From Pleomorphomonas sp. T1.2MG-36 (GTDB lineage Bacteria; Pseudomonadota; Alphaproteobacteria; Rhizobiales; Pleomorphomonadaceae), in contig NZ_CATNLY010000001.1 of assembly GCF_950100655.1 (NCBI RefSeq), forward strand, positions 124,001 to 188,000: 64,000 bases of DNA, read 5' to 3'. Position numbers and translations under genes: made by a program. The notes below the pieces were generated by a model. The model worked only from the letters and a program-made list of their open reading frames with translations, was not told where the DNA came from and made no database searches. Each line of letters opens with the position of its first letter. Position 1 is the first letter of the stretch. Positions 17,869 through 27,885 of the stretch are shown here, in pieces.

Positions 17869-20079
17869 ATGATGCGGCAGTATGAACTCGTCGAGAGGGT
17901 GCAACGTTATAACCCCAATTGCGACGAGGGTCTGCTCAACCGCGCCTACGTCTATGCGATGCAGAAACATGGCACGCAGAAGCGCGACTCGGGCGACCCC
18001 TACTTCTCGCATCCGCTCGAAGTCGCCGCCATCCTGACTGACCTCAAGGTAGACGACGCCACCATCGTCATCGCGCTTCTGCATGATACGATCGAGGACA
18101 CCGACGCGACCCGGCAGGAGATCGACCAACTGTTCGGCGTCGAGATCGGCCAGCTCGTCGAGGGCCTCACCAAGCTTCAGAAGCTCGATCTGGTTTCCAA
18201 GCGCACGGCGCAGGCGGAAAATCTGAGGAAGCTGCTGCTCGCCATCGCCGAGGACTTGCGCGTCCTGCTCGTGAAGCTCGCCGACCGCCTCCACAACATG
18301 CGGACGCTGCATTTTGCGCCCGAGAGCAAGCGGGGCCGCATCGCTGAGGAGACGATGGAGATCTATGCGCCGCTTGCCGGCCGCATGGGCATGCAGGACA
18401 TGCGCGACGAGCTTGAGGACATCGCCTTCAAGACGTTGCATCCCGACGCCTTCAGCGCCATCCAGGCCCGCCTCGACGAGATGGAGGCGTTGCAGAAGGA
18501 CCTCATCGCCGACATCGAGAAGGAACTCCGCGAGAACCTGGAGGTGCGCGGCATCGTCGCCACCGTGAAAGGCCGGCGCAAGCAGCCTTACTCGATCTTC
18601 CGCAAGATGATCGACAAGCAGCTCGGCTTCGAGCAGCTGAGCGACATCTACGGATTCCGCGTGCTCGTCGATGATGTCGACACGTGCTATCGCGCCCTGG
18701 GTGTCGTCCACCAGCTATGGCGGACGGTGCCCGGGCGCTTCAAGGACTACATTTCGACCCCGAAGCCCAACGGCTACAAGTCGCTGCACACCACGGTCGT
18801 GGGACCTCATCGACAGCGCGTCGAGCTGCAGTTCCGAACGCACGACATGCAGCAGGTCAACGAGTACGGCATCGCCGCCCACGCGCTTTACAAAGACAAG
18901 ATCAGCGAGAGCGGCCATCTGCCGCAGCTCGCCGACGACACGGCGGCTTATGCCTGGCTTCGCCAGACGGTCGAGGCGCTGTCGGAAGGGGCGAGTCCCG
19001 AGGAGTTCCTGGAGAACACCAAGCTGGAGCTCTTCCAGGATCAGGTGTTCTGTTTCACGCCGAAGGGGCTCCTGATCGCCTTGCCGCGAGGTGCGACACC
19101 CATCGACTTCGCCTATGCGGTTCACACCAACATCGGCAACACCTGTGTCGGCTGCAAGATCAACGGGCGCATCACCCCGCTGGTCACCGAACTGAAGAAC
19201 GGCGACGAGGTGGAGATCATCCGCTCCAAGGCGCAAGTGCCGCCGCCCACCTGGGAGACCATCGCGGTGACCGGCAAGGCGCGCGCCGCCATTCGGCGGG
19301 CGACGCGCGAGGCGACGCGAAAGCAGTTCGCCTCGCTTGGCCGGCAGGTGTTGGAGACCGTGTTCTCCCGTGAGGGCAGGGAACTCACCGACACCCTTCT
19401 GGAGCAGGCTTTGCCTCGCCTGTCGCAGCCGACCGTGCCGGATCTGCTCGCTGCCGTCGGTCGCGCCGAAGTGCCGTCGACCGACGTGCTCAAGGCATGT
19501 TTCCCGGACTATCGCGAGGAACGGGCGGCGCGGCAGACAGCCACGCAACGCCAGGAGGGCGGGTGGTTCTCCTTTGCCGCGCAGGCTGGCATCAAGTTCC
19601 ACGGCGATTCCGACTCGATCCGTGCCCATGGCCTGCCCATTCGTACCGTGGCGGCCGATCTGCCGGTCCGGTTCGCCCCTGACGGCGGTGCCGTGCCCGG
19701 CGATCGCATCGTCGGCATCGTCGAGCCGGATGTCGGCATCACAATCTATCCGATCCAGTCGCCCGCTCTGGTCGTGTTCGAGGACAAGCCCGATCGCTGG
19801 CTCGACGTCCGCTGGGACATCGACAGCGAGGACCCGATCCGCTTTCCGGCGCGCATATCCATCCAGTCGTTCAACGAGCCCGGCTCGCTGGCCCGCATCG
19901 CCAAGGCGATCTCCGATAGTGACGGCAACATCGACAACATCGGCATGGCGCGCCGCACCCCGGACTTTCACGAGATCGTCGTCGACCTCGAGGTGTGGGA
20001 CATCAAGCATCTGACGCAGATCTTGAACGAGTTGCGCGTCCTGCCCAACGTCAGCAAGGTCGAGCGCGTCAACGGGTAG
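17869..20079 (+). CDS. rsh: bifunctional (p)ppGpp synthetase/hydrolase Rsh
   Basis: A 736-residue RelA/SpoT homologue. The HD hydrolase domain (SHPLEVAAILTDL, ALLHDTIEDTDA) is intact. The synthetase domain has RKQPYSIFRKM, YGFRVLVDDVDTCY, FKDYISTPKPNGYKSLHTTV and ELQFRTHDMQQVNEYGIAAH. A TGS domain (CFTPKGLLIALPRGATPIDFA) follows near residue 390 and an ACT domain ends the protein (FNEPGSLARIAKAI). With both catalytic halves conserved it should make and degrade the alarmone. acpS follows after 3 nt, so it leads an operon to era. Confidence 0.96.
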   Translation: MMRQYELVERVQRYNPNCDEGLLNRAYVYAMQKHGTQKRDSGDPYFSHPLEVAAILTDLKVDDATIVIALLHDTIEDTDATRQEIDQLFGVEIGQLVEGLTKLQKLDLVSKRTAQAENLRKLLLAIAEDLRVLLVKLADRLHNMRTLHFAPESKRGRIAEETMEIYAPLAGRMGMQDMRDELEDIAFKTLHPDAFSAIQARLDEMEALQKDLIADIEKELRENLEVRGIVATVKGRRKQPYSIFRKMIDKQLGFEQLSDIYGFRVLVDDVDTCYRALGVVHQLWRTVPGRFKDYISTPKPNGYKSLHTTVVGPHRQRVELQFRTHDMQQVNEYGIAAHALYKDKISESGHLPQLADDTAAYAWLRQTVEALSEGASPEEFLENTKLELFQDQVFCFTPKGLLIALPRGATPIDFAYAVHTNIGNTCVGCKINGRITPLVTELKNGDEVEIIRSKAQVPPPTWETIAVTGKARAAIRRATREATRKQFASLGRQVLETVFSREGRELTDTLLEQALPRLSQPTVPDLLAAVGRAEVPSTDVLKACFPDYREERAARQTATQRQEGGWFSFAAQAGIKFHGDSDSIRAHGLPIRTVAADLPVRFAPDGGAVPGDRIVGIVEPDVGITIYPIQSPALVVFEDKPDRWLDVRWDIDSEDPIRFPARISIQSFNEPGSLARIAKAISDSDGNIDNIGMARRTPDFHEIVVDLEVWDIKHLTQILNELRVLPNVSKVERVNG

Positions 20080-20082
20080 CCC

Positions 20083-20505
20083 ATGATCATCGGCATCGGA
20101 TCAGACCTCATCGATATCCGCCGTGTCGAGAAGACGCTCGAGCGCTTCGGCGAGCGCTTCGTGAAGCGCGTGTTCACCGATGTCGAACGCGAGCGCTCCG
20201 ATCGCCGGGCCAATCGCGCCGCCTCCTATGCCAAGCGCTTCGCCGCCAAGGAGGCCTGCTCGAAGGCGCTGGGCACCGGAATTCGCATGGGCGTCAACTG
20301 GCGCGAGATGGGGGTCGTCAATCTTCCGACCGGTCAGCCGACCATGCGGCTCGAAGGCTCGGCGGCGATGCGACTCGCGGCGCTGACGCCGAAAGGGCTG
20401 GTTCCCCGCATCGACGTGACCATCACCGACGACTACCCGCTGGCGCAGGCCTTCGTGGTGATCTCGGCCTGGCCATCCGACTGGCCGACCATAGGCGGCG
20501 GGTGA
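20083..20505 (+). CDS. acpS: holo-[acyl-carrier-protein] synthase
   Basis: A 140-residue AcpS. Metal-binding Asp lies in [21 protein letters not shown] and the conserved Glu in [16 protein letters not shown]. It transfers 4'-phosphopantetheine from CoA to the acyl carrier protein serine for lipid synthesis. It starts 3 nt after rsh and precedes lepB, the standard alphaproteobacterial order, although pdxJ, often found between them, is absent. Confidence 0.95.
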   Translation: MIIGIGSDLIDIRRVEKTLERFGERFVKRVFTDVERERSDRRANRAASYAKRFAAKEACSKALGTGIRMGVNWREMGVVNLPTGQPTMRLEGSAAMRLAALTPKGLVPRIDVTITDDYPLAQAFVVISAWPSDWPTIGGG

Positions 20506-20653
20506 GGCGCCACAATTCGGCTCGCTTTTCGGCTTTTCGTTGCGTCGCCGGTGCCGCTCCGATAAAAGGCGCCAAGGTCCGGGCCGCCGCGGATCGGCTG
20601 CCCTTGGCGCCGACGCGGGGTTCGGGACGTGACTCCGAATGAAGGGCAGCCAT

Positions 20654-21409
20654 ATGTCGGCGACCAAACAGCGCGCGGAATCCAAGGACGGCTTTTGGGA
20701 GACGGTCAAGGTGATCGTCGAGGCACTGCTTCTCGCACTCGTGGTGCGCACCTTCCTGTTTCAGCCCTTTTCGATTCCGTCGGGCTCGATGATGCACACG
20801 TTGCTCATCGGCGACTATCTGTTCGTTTCGAAATACTCCTATGGCTACAGCAAGTACTCGTTCCCCTTCGGACTTGCTCCGTTTGAAGGCCGCATCTGGG
20901 CAAGCGCCCCCAAGGCCGGCGACATCGTCGTGTTCAAGCTGCCTGCCGATCATTCGACGGACTACATCAAGCGGGTCATCGGCCTGCCGGGCGACAAGAT
21001 TCAGATGAGGTCGGGCGTCCTTTACATCAACGGCCAGCCGGTTAAGCGCGAGAACACCGGCGAGTTCGCGGAGAAAGGGCCGTTCGGCAACGAGATCAAG
21101 GCGCAGATCTGGCGCGAAACACTGCCCAACGGCGTCTCCTACGACACGCTCGACATGGGCACCACGGCTGGCGACGACACGCGCGAGTTCGAGGTGCCGC
21201 CGGGGCATTACTTCATGATGGGCGACAATCGCGACAATTCCGCTGACAGTCGCATCGACGGGTCCGGCGTCGGCTACGTGCCATTCGACCATCTGGTCGG
21301 CAAGGCTCAGGTCATCTTCTTCTCGATCGACGAAAGCGCCAAGCCCTGGATGTTCTGGACCTGGCCCTGGACGGTACGCGTCGACCGCATGCTTTCCATG
21401 CTGAACTGA
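20654..21409 (+). CDS. lepB: signal peptidase I
   Basis: A 251-residue type I leader peptidase. One N-terminal membrane helix (VKVIVEALLLALVVRTFLF) precedes the catalytic Ser in FQPFSIPSGSMMHTL; the catalytic Lys is in TDYIKRVIGLPGDKI; the late box GHYFMMGDNRDNSADSR is present. It cleaves signal peptides of Sec/Tat substrates at the outer face of the membrane. The ATG at 20654 is preferred because of the upstream GAAGGG; an ATG at 20639 would add five residues. rnc follows after 3 nt. Confidence 0.95.
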   Translation: MSATKQRAESKDGFWETVKVIVEALLLALVVRTFLFQPFSIPSGSMMHTLLIGDYLFVSKYSYGYSKYSFPFGLAPFEGRIWASAPKAGDIVVFKLPADHSTDYIKRVIGLPGDKIQMRSGVLYINGQPVKRENTGEFAEKGPFGNEIKAQIWRETLPNGVSYDTLDMGTTAGDDTREFEVPPGHYFMMGDNRDNSADSRIDGSGVGYVPFDHLVGKAQVIFFSIDESAKPWMFWTWPWTVRVDRMLSMLN

Positions 21410-21412
21410 TCC

Positions 21413-22108
21413 ATGAACAATCATCAGGCACAAGTCCTGGAGGCGCTCGAAGGGCGCCTCCAGTATCATTTCAAGGATCGTACGGGGCTTCTTCGGGCGC
21501 TCACTCATCGCAGCGCCGTGCCCGGCGATCAGGTCGCACACGAAAGCTATCAACGCCACGAGTTCCTGGGCGATCGCGTGCTGGCTTTGGTGGTGGCGGA
21601 AATGCTGTTTTCCACCTATCCGCGCGAGGAGGAGGGCGATCTCGCCCGTCGGCTCAACCAGTTGGTTCGCCGCGAGACCTGCGCCGAGGTGGCCAGTGAC
21701 CTCGATCTCGGCTCGGTGCTGCGGCTTGGAGCCGGCGAGCGCCAGTCGGGTGGCCGGCGCAAAGAAGCGATTCTTGGCGATGTGGCCGAGGCGGTGATCG
21801 CCGCCATCTATCTCGATGGCGGATTCGACGCGGCGAAGGATTTTGTCCTGCGCAACTGGAAACCCCGCATGGAGAGCCTCAGCGGCCCGTTGCGCGACTC
21901 CAAAACGCTCCTGCAGGAGTGGGCGCAGGGGCGCGGGCAGGGGCTTCCGGGCTATTCCATTGTTGAGCGTTCCGGTCCCGACCATGCGCCGATGTTTCGC
22001 GTCCTGGTCACCATCGACGGCGAAGCCGCGGGCGAGGGGCAGGGCAAGTCGAAGCGCGAGGCCGAACAAGCAGCCGCCGCCGAGGCGCTTGCCAAGCGGG
22101 CGGGGTGA
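21413..22108 (+). CDS. rnc: ribonuclease III
   Basis: A 231-residue RNase III. The catalytic signature is RHEFLGDRVLALVVAEML, with the second acidic motif LGDVAEAVIAAIYLDGG. A C-terminal double-stranded RNA-binding domain begins near SKTLLQEWAQGRG and ends KSKREAEQAAAAEAL. It processes rRNA precursors and other double-stranded RNA. Its position between lepB and era is the conserved one. Confidence 0.96.
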   Translation: MNNHQAQVLEALEGRLQYHFKDRTGLLRALTHRSAVPGDQVAHESYQRHEFLGDRVLALVVAEMLFSTYPREEEGDLARRLNQLVRRETCAEVASDLDLGSVLRLGAGERQSGGRRKEAILGDVAEAVIAAIYLDGGFDAAKDFVLRNWKPRMESLSGPLRDSKTLLQEWAQGRGQGLPGYSIVERSGPDHAPMFRVLVTIDGEAAGEGQGKSKREAEQAAAAEALAKRAG

Positions 22109-22225
22109 GGCGGCCATATTGACCGCCCTTGTGCCGGTTGAGGTCGATCCGCCTATACGCCCGCTATTCAGTTGAAAAGGAATGACATAATCTTGGCTAC
22201 CCTTCCGCCTCCGGAGAGAGACGCG

Positions 22226-23152
22226 ATGACCGATGATGCCGCCCCGTCCGTCGACACCCCAACTCGCGCCGGCTTCGTGGCGCTGATCGGTGCTCCCAAC
22301 GCCGGCAAGTCGACGCTTCTCAACCGCTTGGTCGGCGCCAAGGTGTCGATTGTCAGCCACAAGGTACAGACGACGCGGGCGATCATGCGCGGTATCGCCA
22401 TGCACGGCTCGTCGCAGGTGGTCTTCGTCGACACGCCCGGCATCTTTGCGCCGAAGCGCCGGCTCGATCGGGCCATGGTCGACACCGCTTGGTCGGGAGC
22501 GGCCGACGCCGACGTCGTTTGCCTGCTCATCGATGCAAAGCGCGGCCTGGTGGAGGAGGTCACTCAGGTCGTCGAGAAGCTCGGCGAGCTCCGGCATCCC
22601 AAGGTGTTGATTCTCAACAAGATCGATACCGTGAAACGTGACTCTCTGCTGGCCTTGGCCGCGGATCTCAACGCTCGCGTCGGGTTTGAGGCGACCTTCA
22701 TGGTGTCGGCGCTGAACGGCTCGGGCACCGAGGACCTCCTCGCCCATCTGGCGGCGCACCTGCCGGAAGGTCCCTGGCTCTACCCGGAAGACCAACTGTC
22801 CGATCTGCCGATGCGAATGCTGGCTGCCGAGATCACGCGCGAGAAGGTCTTCATGCGCCTCCACGACGAGTTGCCGTATTCGTCGACGGTCGAAACCGAT
22901 CAGTGGAAGGATCAGAAAGACGGTTCGGCTCGTATCGAGCAGACCATTTTCGTCGAGCGCGAGAGCCAGAAGAAGATCGTGCTCGGCAAAGGAGGCGAGA
23001 CCGTCAAGTCCATCTCGATCGCCGCGCGCAAGGAACTGACCGAGATCCTGGAACGGCCTGTCCACCTCTTCATTTATGTCAAGGTGCGCGAGAACTGGGC
23101 CGATGATCCCGAACGGTATCGCGAAATGGGCTTGAGCTTCCCCAGGCACTAA
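22226..23152 (+). CDS. era: GTPase Era
   Basis: A 308-residue Era GTPase. G motifs are GAPNAGKST (G1), VFVDTPGIF (G3) and ILNKIDTV (G4). The C-terminal KH domain carries VLGKGGETVKSIS and binds the 3' end of 16S rNA precursor during 30S assembly. The start at 22226 has GGAGAGAG upstream and gives the usual length; an earlier start at 22172 would add 18 residues. recO, which often follows, is missing; a terminator comes next. Confidence 0.95.
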   Translation: MTDDAAPSVDTPTRAGFVALIGAPNAGKSTLLNRLVGAKVSIVSHKVQTTRAIMRGIAMHGSSQVVFVDTPGIFAPKRRLDRAMVDTAWSGAADADVVCLLIDAKRGLVEEVTQVVEKLGELRHPKVLILNKIDTVKRDSLLALAADLNARVGFEATFMVSALNGSGTEDLLAHLAAHLPEGPWLYPEDQLSDLPMRMLAAEITREKVFMRLHDELPYSSTVETDQWKDQKDGSARIEQTIFVERESQKKIVLGKGGETVKSISIAARKELTEILERPVHLFIYVKVRENWADDPERYREMGLSFPRH

Positions 23153-23188
23153 CCGGAAGGCACGGCGCGTCTCTTTGGGCGCTCCCTG

Positions 23189-23214
23189 AGCTTGGCGGGC
23201 CGCTCCGCCAAGCT
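23189..23214 (+). terminator. terminator after era
   Basis: AGCTTGGCGG-gccgct-CCGCCAAGCT is a perfect 10-bp stem with a 6-nt loop, followed by TTGTCTT. It lies 36 nt after the era stop and closes the rsh-acpS-lepB-rnc-era unit. Confidence 0.75.
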
Positions 23215-23241
23215 TTGTCTTAGCTTGTCTCCGACAGTCGC

Positions 23242-23255
23242 TGAAATCGTTGTCA
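23242..23255. promoter_or_regulatory. LacI-type operator-like site 1
   Basis: TGAAATCGTTGTCA matches the other two sites in this region (TGACATCGGTGTCA) at 12 of 14 positions and keeps the central CG typical of LacI-family operators. It lies 165 nt upstream of the LacI-family gene. Confidence 0.4.
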
Positions 23256-23337
23256 TGTCTGTCTCTTAGGACAGCACGTCAAACCCAGTTCTGTGCATCT
23301 CTGCGCGGTAATTGAACGTTATGTTTTAGCAACTGAT

Positions 23338-23351
23338 TGACATCGGTGTCA
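23338..23351. promoter_or_regulatory. LacI-type operator-like site 2 (palindrome)
   Basis: TGACATCGGTGTCA has perfect 5-bp arms (TGACA/TGTCA) around a central TCGG with CG, the expected form for a LacI-family dimer. It is 69 nt upstream of the regulator's start codon and 36 nt from site 3. Confidence 0.55.
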
Positions 23352-23373
23352 CAACCTGATTTTCTGATGCAAC

Positions 23374-24429
<1,056 letters not shown>

Positions 24430-24447
24430 CCAACGGCAAGACCACGC

Positions 24448-24834
24448 TTACTTGACGGGGTGGTTGGCTTGGCGGGCAGCATCGACGATGCTTTCATGAA
24501 AGATCGTCTGTGCTCTGCCAAAGGCCGCGCGCACGTCGGCCGTCGCCTCCACCAAGGCCTCCGGATCGGGGGGGCTCGCAGCTGCCAGATGGAACATCCG
24601 TTCGCGCGCCTGACGCAGATCGGCTATCGCCGACCTCAGCTCACCGGCACGGCCGACGATCTCTCGGCGTACCAAGCGGCCGAAATCCGGCTCAAACCGT
24701 CGCGTGGACAGTTCGGCGAAGGCGGCTTGTCCGACGCGATCGCCAGCGAAGCGACTGACCGCATAGACATTGCCGAGCAGCGACAGGCCCAGCAATCCAA
24801 CGAGCAGCAGAAGAATGGGTCGCGAGGCGGTCAT
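24448..24834 (-). CDS. periplasmic metal-sensor-like protein (Metal_resist/CnrX-like)
   Basis: A 128-residue protein with an N-terminal membrane anchor (ILLLLVGLLGLSLLGNVYAV) and a helical periplasmic part with repeated Arg/Glu-rich helices (RREIVGRAGELRSAIADLRQARERM, ALVEATADVRAAFGRAQTI). This is the layout of the Metal_resist/CnrX/CpxP group that senses metals in the periplasm. Histidines are few (HLAAAS, HESIVD, ANHPVK), so metal binding is uncertain. Its start overlaps the stop of the anti-sigma gene by 4 nt. Confidence 0.65.
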   Translation of the reverse strand: MTASRPILLLLVGLLGLSLLGNVYAVSRFAGDRVGQAAFAELSTRRFEPDFGRLVRREIVGRAGELRSAIADLRQARERMFHLAAASPPDPEALVEATADVRAAFGRAQTIFHESIVDAARQANHPVK

Positions 24835-25235
24835 GGCATGGTATCCAGGCTAAAAGCATCGCCGGCGATGGCCGTGGCGAGTTCAAGGTCTTCGGCAAGC
24901 CCAATGCCGCCGTCGTAGCCGGTCTTGAAGCCGATGGAGGCCACGAGAACGATGGCCAGTGCGCCCGCCGGAATCGACCGCCGCCAATGCCGCGCCAAGA
25001 TGCTGTGCGAAGTGGGCTTTTGCGTCGCCGCCATGATCCGCCCCGCCAACGCCGCGACAGGCACTTCCGTTGCCAACCGAATGGCATTGTCGACCGCCTG
25101 CACCTCCTCGAGGAGGGCGCGGCTGTCCTTGTCGGCGGCGAGCAACTGTCTGGCGGTTTCGGCTTCCGCCGGCGGCCAGCGGACTAGATCGCTTCCCAAA
25201 ATCATCAGCTTGTCTTCGAACTCAGTCCGATCCAT
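24831..25235 (-). CDS. putative anti-sigma factor (single-pass membrane)
   Basis: A 134-residue protein with a cytosolic N-terminal helical domain (FEDKLMILGSDLVRWPPAEAETARQLL), one hydrophobic segment near residues 90-107 (IPAGALAIVLVASIGF) and a short periplasmic tail. It overlaps the end of the ECF sigma gene by 14 nt and the metal-sensor gene by 4 nt. That position and topology fit an anti-sigma factor comparable to CnrY, although no zinc-binding HXXXCXXC motif is present. The functional call is from context. Confidence 0.6.
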   Translation of the reverse strand: MDRTEFEDKLMILGSDLVRWPPAEAETARQLLAADKDSRALLEEVQAVDNAIRLATEVPVAALAGRIMAATQKPTSHSILARHWRRSIPAGALAIVLVASIGFKTGYDGGIGLAEDLELATAIAGDAFSLDTMP

Positions 25236-25779
25236 CGGCTGGCTCCCTCATCGCGGCCCTGATGGTTCGTCGGGCGCGGGCAATCAATTGTTCCGCCGCG
25301 GGGCGCGATACGCCGAGAAGCGCGGCAATCTCCTCGGCCGTGCGATCGCCGACTGTGGCCAGCATCAACGCCATCCGCTGCCGTGGCGGCAGAGAGGCGA
25401 TAACGGCCCCCACATCCCTGAGCGCCTCCGCCCCTGCAAGGGCACGATCCGCCGCGATGTCGCCCGAGGGCACATCGTCCGCCTCGTCGATGGGGCTCCA
25501 TGGCCATCGGAAGCGCTGTCGACGGATGTCGATGCAGCGATTGACGACGATGCGATAAAGCCAGGTGGAAAGCGCCGCCTTGGTCGGGTCGAAGCGGCTG
25601 GCATGGCGCCAGACGCCGATCAAGGCATCCTGCACGGCGTCGTCGGCTTCGCCTGCGTCAAGGAACTGACCGGCGATCGCCCTGAGTTTCGGGCCATGGC
25701 GGCCGACGAGCCGGCGGAAAGCCCGCTCGTCTCCGGCCGCCACGGCCCGCATCAGATCGCCGTCCGATTGCTCCAACAC
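25222..25779 (-). CDS. ECF-family RNA polymerase sigma factor
   Basis: A 185-residue ECF sigma factor. Region 2 includes DLMRAVAAGDERAFRRLVGRHG and DDAVQDALIGVWRHASRFDP with ALSTWLYRIVVNRCIDIRR. Region 4 includes LPPRQRMALMLATVGDRTAEEIAALLGVS. It is the second gene of a four-gene unit (EF-hand, sigma, anti-sigma, metal-sensor-like), 23 nt after the EF-hand gene. Similar sigma/anti-sigma/periplasmic sensor sets (CnrH-CnrY-CnrX) respond to metals, but no efflux pump lies nearby. Confidence 0.9.
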   Translation of the reverse strand: MLEQSDGDLMRAVAAGDERAFRRLVGRHGPKLRAIAGQFLDAGEADDAVQDALIGVWRHASRFDPTKAALSTWLYRIVVNRCIDIRRQRFRWPWSPIDEADDVPSGDIAADRALAGAEALRDVGAVIASLPPRQRMALMLATVGDRTAEEIAALLGVSRPAAEQLIARARRTIRAAMREPADGSD

Positions 25780-25802
25780 ACTGCTCCCAGCTCAGATCGG
25801 CA

Positions 25803-26240
25803 TCAACGCGCGGCGCGCGCCGCTTCGATTCCGGCCATGAACTCGGCTTTCGAGACCTTTCCGTCGCCATCCTTGTCGAGCCGGGCTGCAAGGCCGCCCC
25901 CGGGGGAGTCCACGAACTCCTCGCGAGATAGCTTGCCATTGCCGTCCGCATCGAGCGCCTCGAACCGGATCGCCATCGCGCCTTCGAGCGCTTCGGCCTT
26001 GCGGAACATGCGGTTGCTTGCTTCCGCCTGTTCGGCCGCCGTGACGACGCCATCCCGGTTGATGTCGAGCCGCTCGAACCGCTGGGTGCGGGCTTGCCGC
26101 AACTCAGTCGCATCCAACTGGCCGTCTCCGTCGGCGTCCAGGCGAGTGAAGGCGATGCCGGCAAGGCGATCGGCGGCGGTGGCAGGTACCGACAGAACCG
26201 CAAGGGTGCCGGCAATGAAGATTTTGGTCAGTGATCGCAT
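25803..26240 (-). CDS. exported EF-hand calcium-binding protein
   Basis: A 145-residue secreted protein with a signal peptide (SLTKIFIAGTLAVLSVPATAA) and four EF-hand loops: DADGDGQLDATE, DINRDGVVTAAE, DADGNGKLSREE and DKDGDGKVSKAE. All keep the calcium-ligating positions 1, 3, 5 and 12. The ATG at 26240 is chosen because it starts the signal peptide directly; an upstream in-frame extension lacks one. It is first in the ECF operon, suggesting that calcium or metal status in the periplasm is part of the signal or output. Confidence 0.85.
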   Translation of the reverse strand: MRSLTKIFIAGTLAVLSVPATAADRLAGIAFTRLDADGDGQLDATELRQARTQRFERLDINRDGVVTAAEQAEASNRMFRKAEALEGAMAIRFEALDADGNGKLSREEFVDSPGGGLAARLDKDGDGKVSKAEFMAGIEAARAAR

Positions 26241-26431
26241 CTCAGTGCTCCGTCTGGTTGGAACGGTCCTGTTACGGCGAGAAGGATCGGCGGCTGACGC
26301 GGGATCCAACAAAAAAGTACCGGGAAAAACACACCGGCTGCGTCAGTCGCCTCGGACCGGCTCCGTACCAGCAACACTCCGAGAGCTGGCGCGCCAGATC
26401 ACTCGGACGACTGAAACGACGGAGTCCACAC

Positions 26432-26869
26432 ATGCATCGCGCACTCACGACCATCGCGGCCGGCGTCGCCAGCTTCCTGTTCGTCACGGGCGCCGACGCC
26501 CAGACGTCGGTCACCACAACGGCCCTCAATCTGCGAACCGGGCCAGCCACCGCCTATCCGGTGATCGCCACCGTTCCGCCTCGACAGGCTGTCACCGTCT
26601 TCGGGTGCACGGCCGGTCCGGGATGGTGCGACATCGGATGGGCCGGTTATCGGGGCTGGCTGGCAGCGGCTTATCTTGGGCCTGTCGCCGCCTATCCGGT
26701 GGTCGTCTACGACCCGGTCATATACCACAACGCCTACTACGCTGGTCAGCCCTATTACGGCGTCGGCCCCGGTTTGCCTCCGCGCATGGAGGCGCGCCGC
26801 GACGCACGGATCGACTATAGGGTCCATCGGCGCATGGACCGGCGTTGGGATCGTTGGACAGGCGATTAA
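26432..26869 (+). CDS. secreted bacterial SH3-domain protein
   Basis: A 145-residue exported protein. A signal peptide (ALTTIAAGVASFLFVTGADA) is followed by one SH3b domain (LNLRTGPATAYPVIATVPP, VTVFGCTAGPGWCDIGWAGYRGWL), typical of proteins that bind peptidoglycan or stem peptides. The C-terminal half is Tyr/Pro-rich then Arg/Asp-rich (RMEARRDARIDYRVHRRMDRRW). It diverges from the EF-hand/ECF operon; its ATG at 26432 follows GGAG. The shared 190-nt region may carry a promoter used by the ECF factor. Confidence 0.8.
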   Translation: MHRALTTIAAGVASFLFVTGADAQTSVTTTALNLRTGPATAYPVIATVPPRQAVTVFGCTAGPGWCDIGWAGYRGWLAAAYLGPVAAYPVVVYDPVIYHNAYYAGQPYYGVGPGLPPRMEARRDARIDYRVHRRMDRRWDRWTGD

Positions 26870-27072
26870 ACTGCCAGCTGCGACCGAGAGGGAAGGGTGC
26901 CGAGATATTGTTCATCCATGAGGGACAATATGGTCACGGATGGCTATCTTGTTTCGCGACCGATGCCTTTCTAGATTCTAGCCGAACATGGCCGCGCCTT
27001 GCGCGGTGAGGGGATGATAAGCCTCGCGGCAGGGCCGCGGGGCAAAATGTCCTCCGGAAGGAAAATTCGATC

Positions 27073-27885
27073 ATGGCTGGTCTCGGTCGTCATTTTGCAG
27101 ATCTTCCCACCACCCCCCGCATGCCGACGCTTTTCGTCGGCCACGGCAGCCCGATGAACGCCATCGAGGATACCCCGTATAGCCGCGGCTGGCGTGAACT
27201 CGGCACCCGTCTGCCCGTGCCCAAGGCGATCCTTGTTGTTTCAGCCCACTGGATGACGCGCGGCGTCACGCTGGTGCATGTGAAGGATCACCCGGTCACC
27301 ATCCATGATTTCGGCGGGTTCCCGGACGAACTGTTCGCCCAGCGCTATCCGGCACCGGGAGCGCCGGGATATGCCGAGGCGACCATCGACCTCGTGAAGA
27401 ACCATCACATCGAGCCCGATGAGCGCTGGGGGCTCGATCACGGAGCCTGGTCGGTGCTGATCCAGATGTTCCCGAAGGCGGACATTCCAGTGTTTCAGCT
27501 GTCGGTCGATCTCAGCCGATCGCCAGAGGAGCATTTCGCGCTGGCTGAGGAGCTGAAGGCCCTGCGTGAGCGCGGAGTCATGATCATCGGCTCTGGCAAT
27601 CTGGTCCACAATCTCCGAGCCGTGGCCTGGGGTGGTGGACCGGCCTACGACTGGGCCGAGGCGTTCGATGCCCGCATGGCCGACGCGATCGCCAAGGGCG
27701 ACTACAAGTCCGTCGTCGATGCGCCAAAGCTCGGCCGCATCGCCCAGCTGTCGCATCCGACATTCGAGCATTTCTTCCCGGCACTCTATCCGCTGGCCGT
27801 TGCCGACAAGGCCGACGAACTCAGCTTCTTCAACGAGGGCATAGACCTCGGCTCGATTTCCATGCGCTCGTTCATGCTGGCTTGA
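27073..27885 (+). CDS. ygiD: 4,5-DOPA extradiol dioxygenase family protein (YgiD-like)
   Basis: A 270-residue class III extradiol ring-cleaving dioxygenase of the LigB superfamily. Metal-ligand and active-site segments are visible: FVGHGSPMNAIED, VSAHWMTRG, WGLDHGAWSVL and QLSHPTFEHFFP. YgiD homologues cleave DOPA-like catechols in vitro; the cellular substrate is unknown. The ATG follows GGAAGG with suitable spacing. The gene stands alone. Confidence 0.88.
   Translation: MAGLGRHFADLPTTPRMPTLFVGHGSPMNAIEDTPYSRGWRELGTRLPVPKAILVVSAHWMTRGVTLVHVKDHPVTIHDFGGFPDELFAQRYPAPGAPGYAEATIDLVKNHHIEPDERWGLDHGAWSVLIQMFPKADIPVFQLSVDLSRSPEEHFALAEELKALRERGVMIIGSGNLVHNLRAVAWGGGPAYDWAEAFDARMADAIAKGDYKSVVDAPKLGRIAQLSHPTFEHFFPALYPLAVADKADELSFFNEGIDLGSISMRSFMLA

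Noticed and set aside
20423..23149. very long open frame antisense to lepB-rnc-era (908 codons)
   Set aside because: It covers four well-supported genes on the other strand and its translation has no recognisable domain. Long antisense frames arise from GC-rich codon use.
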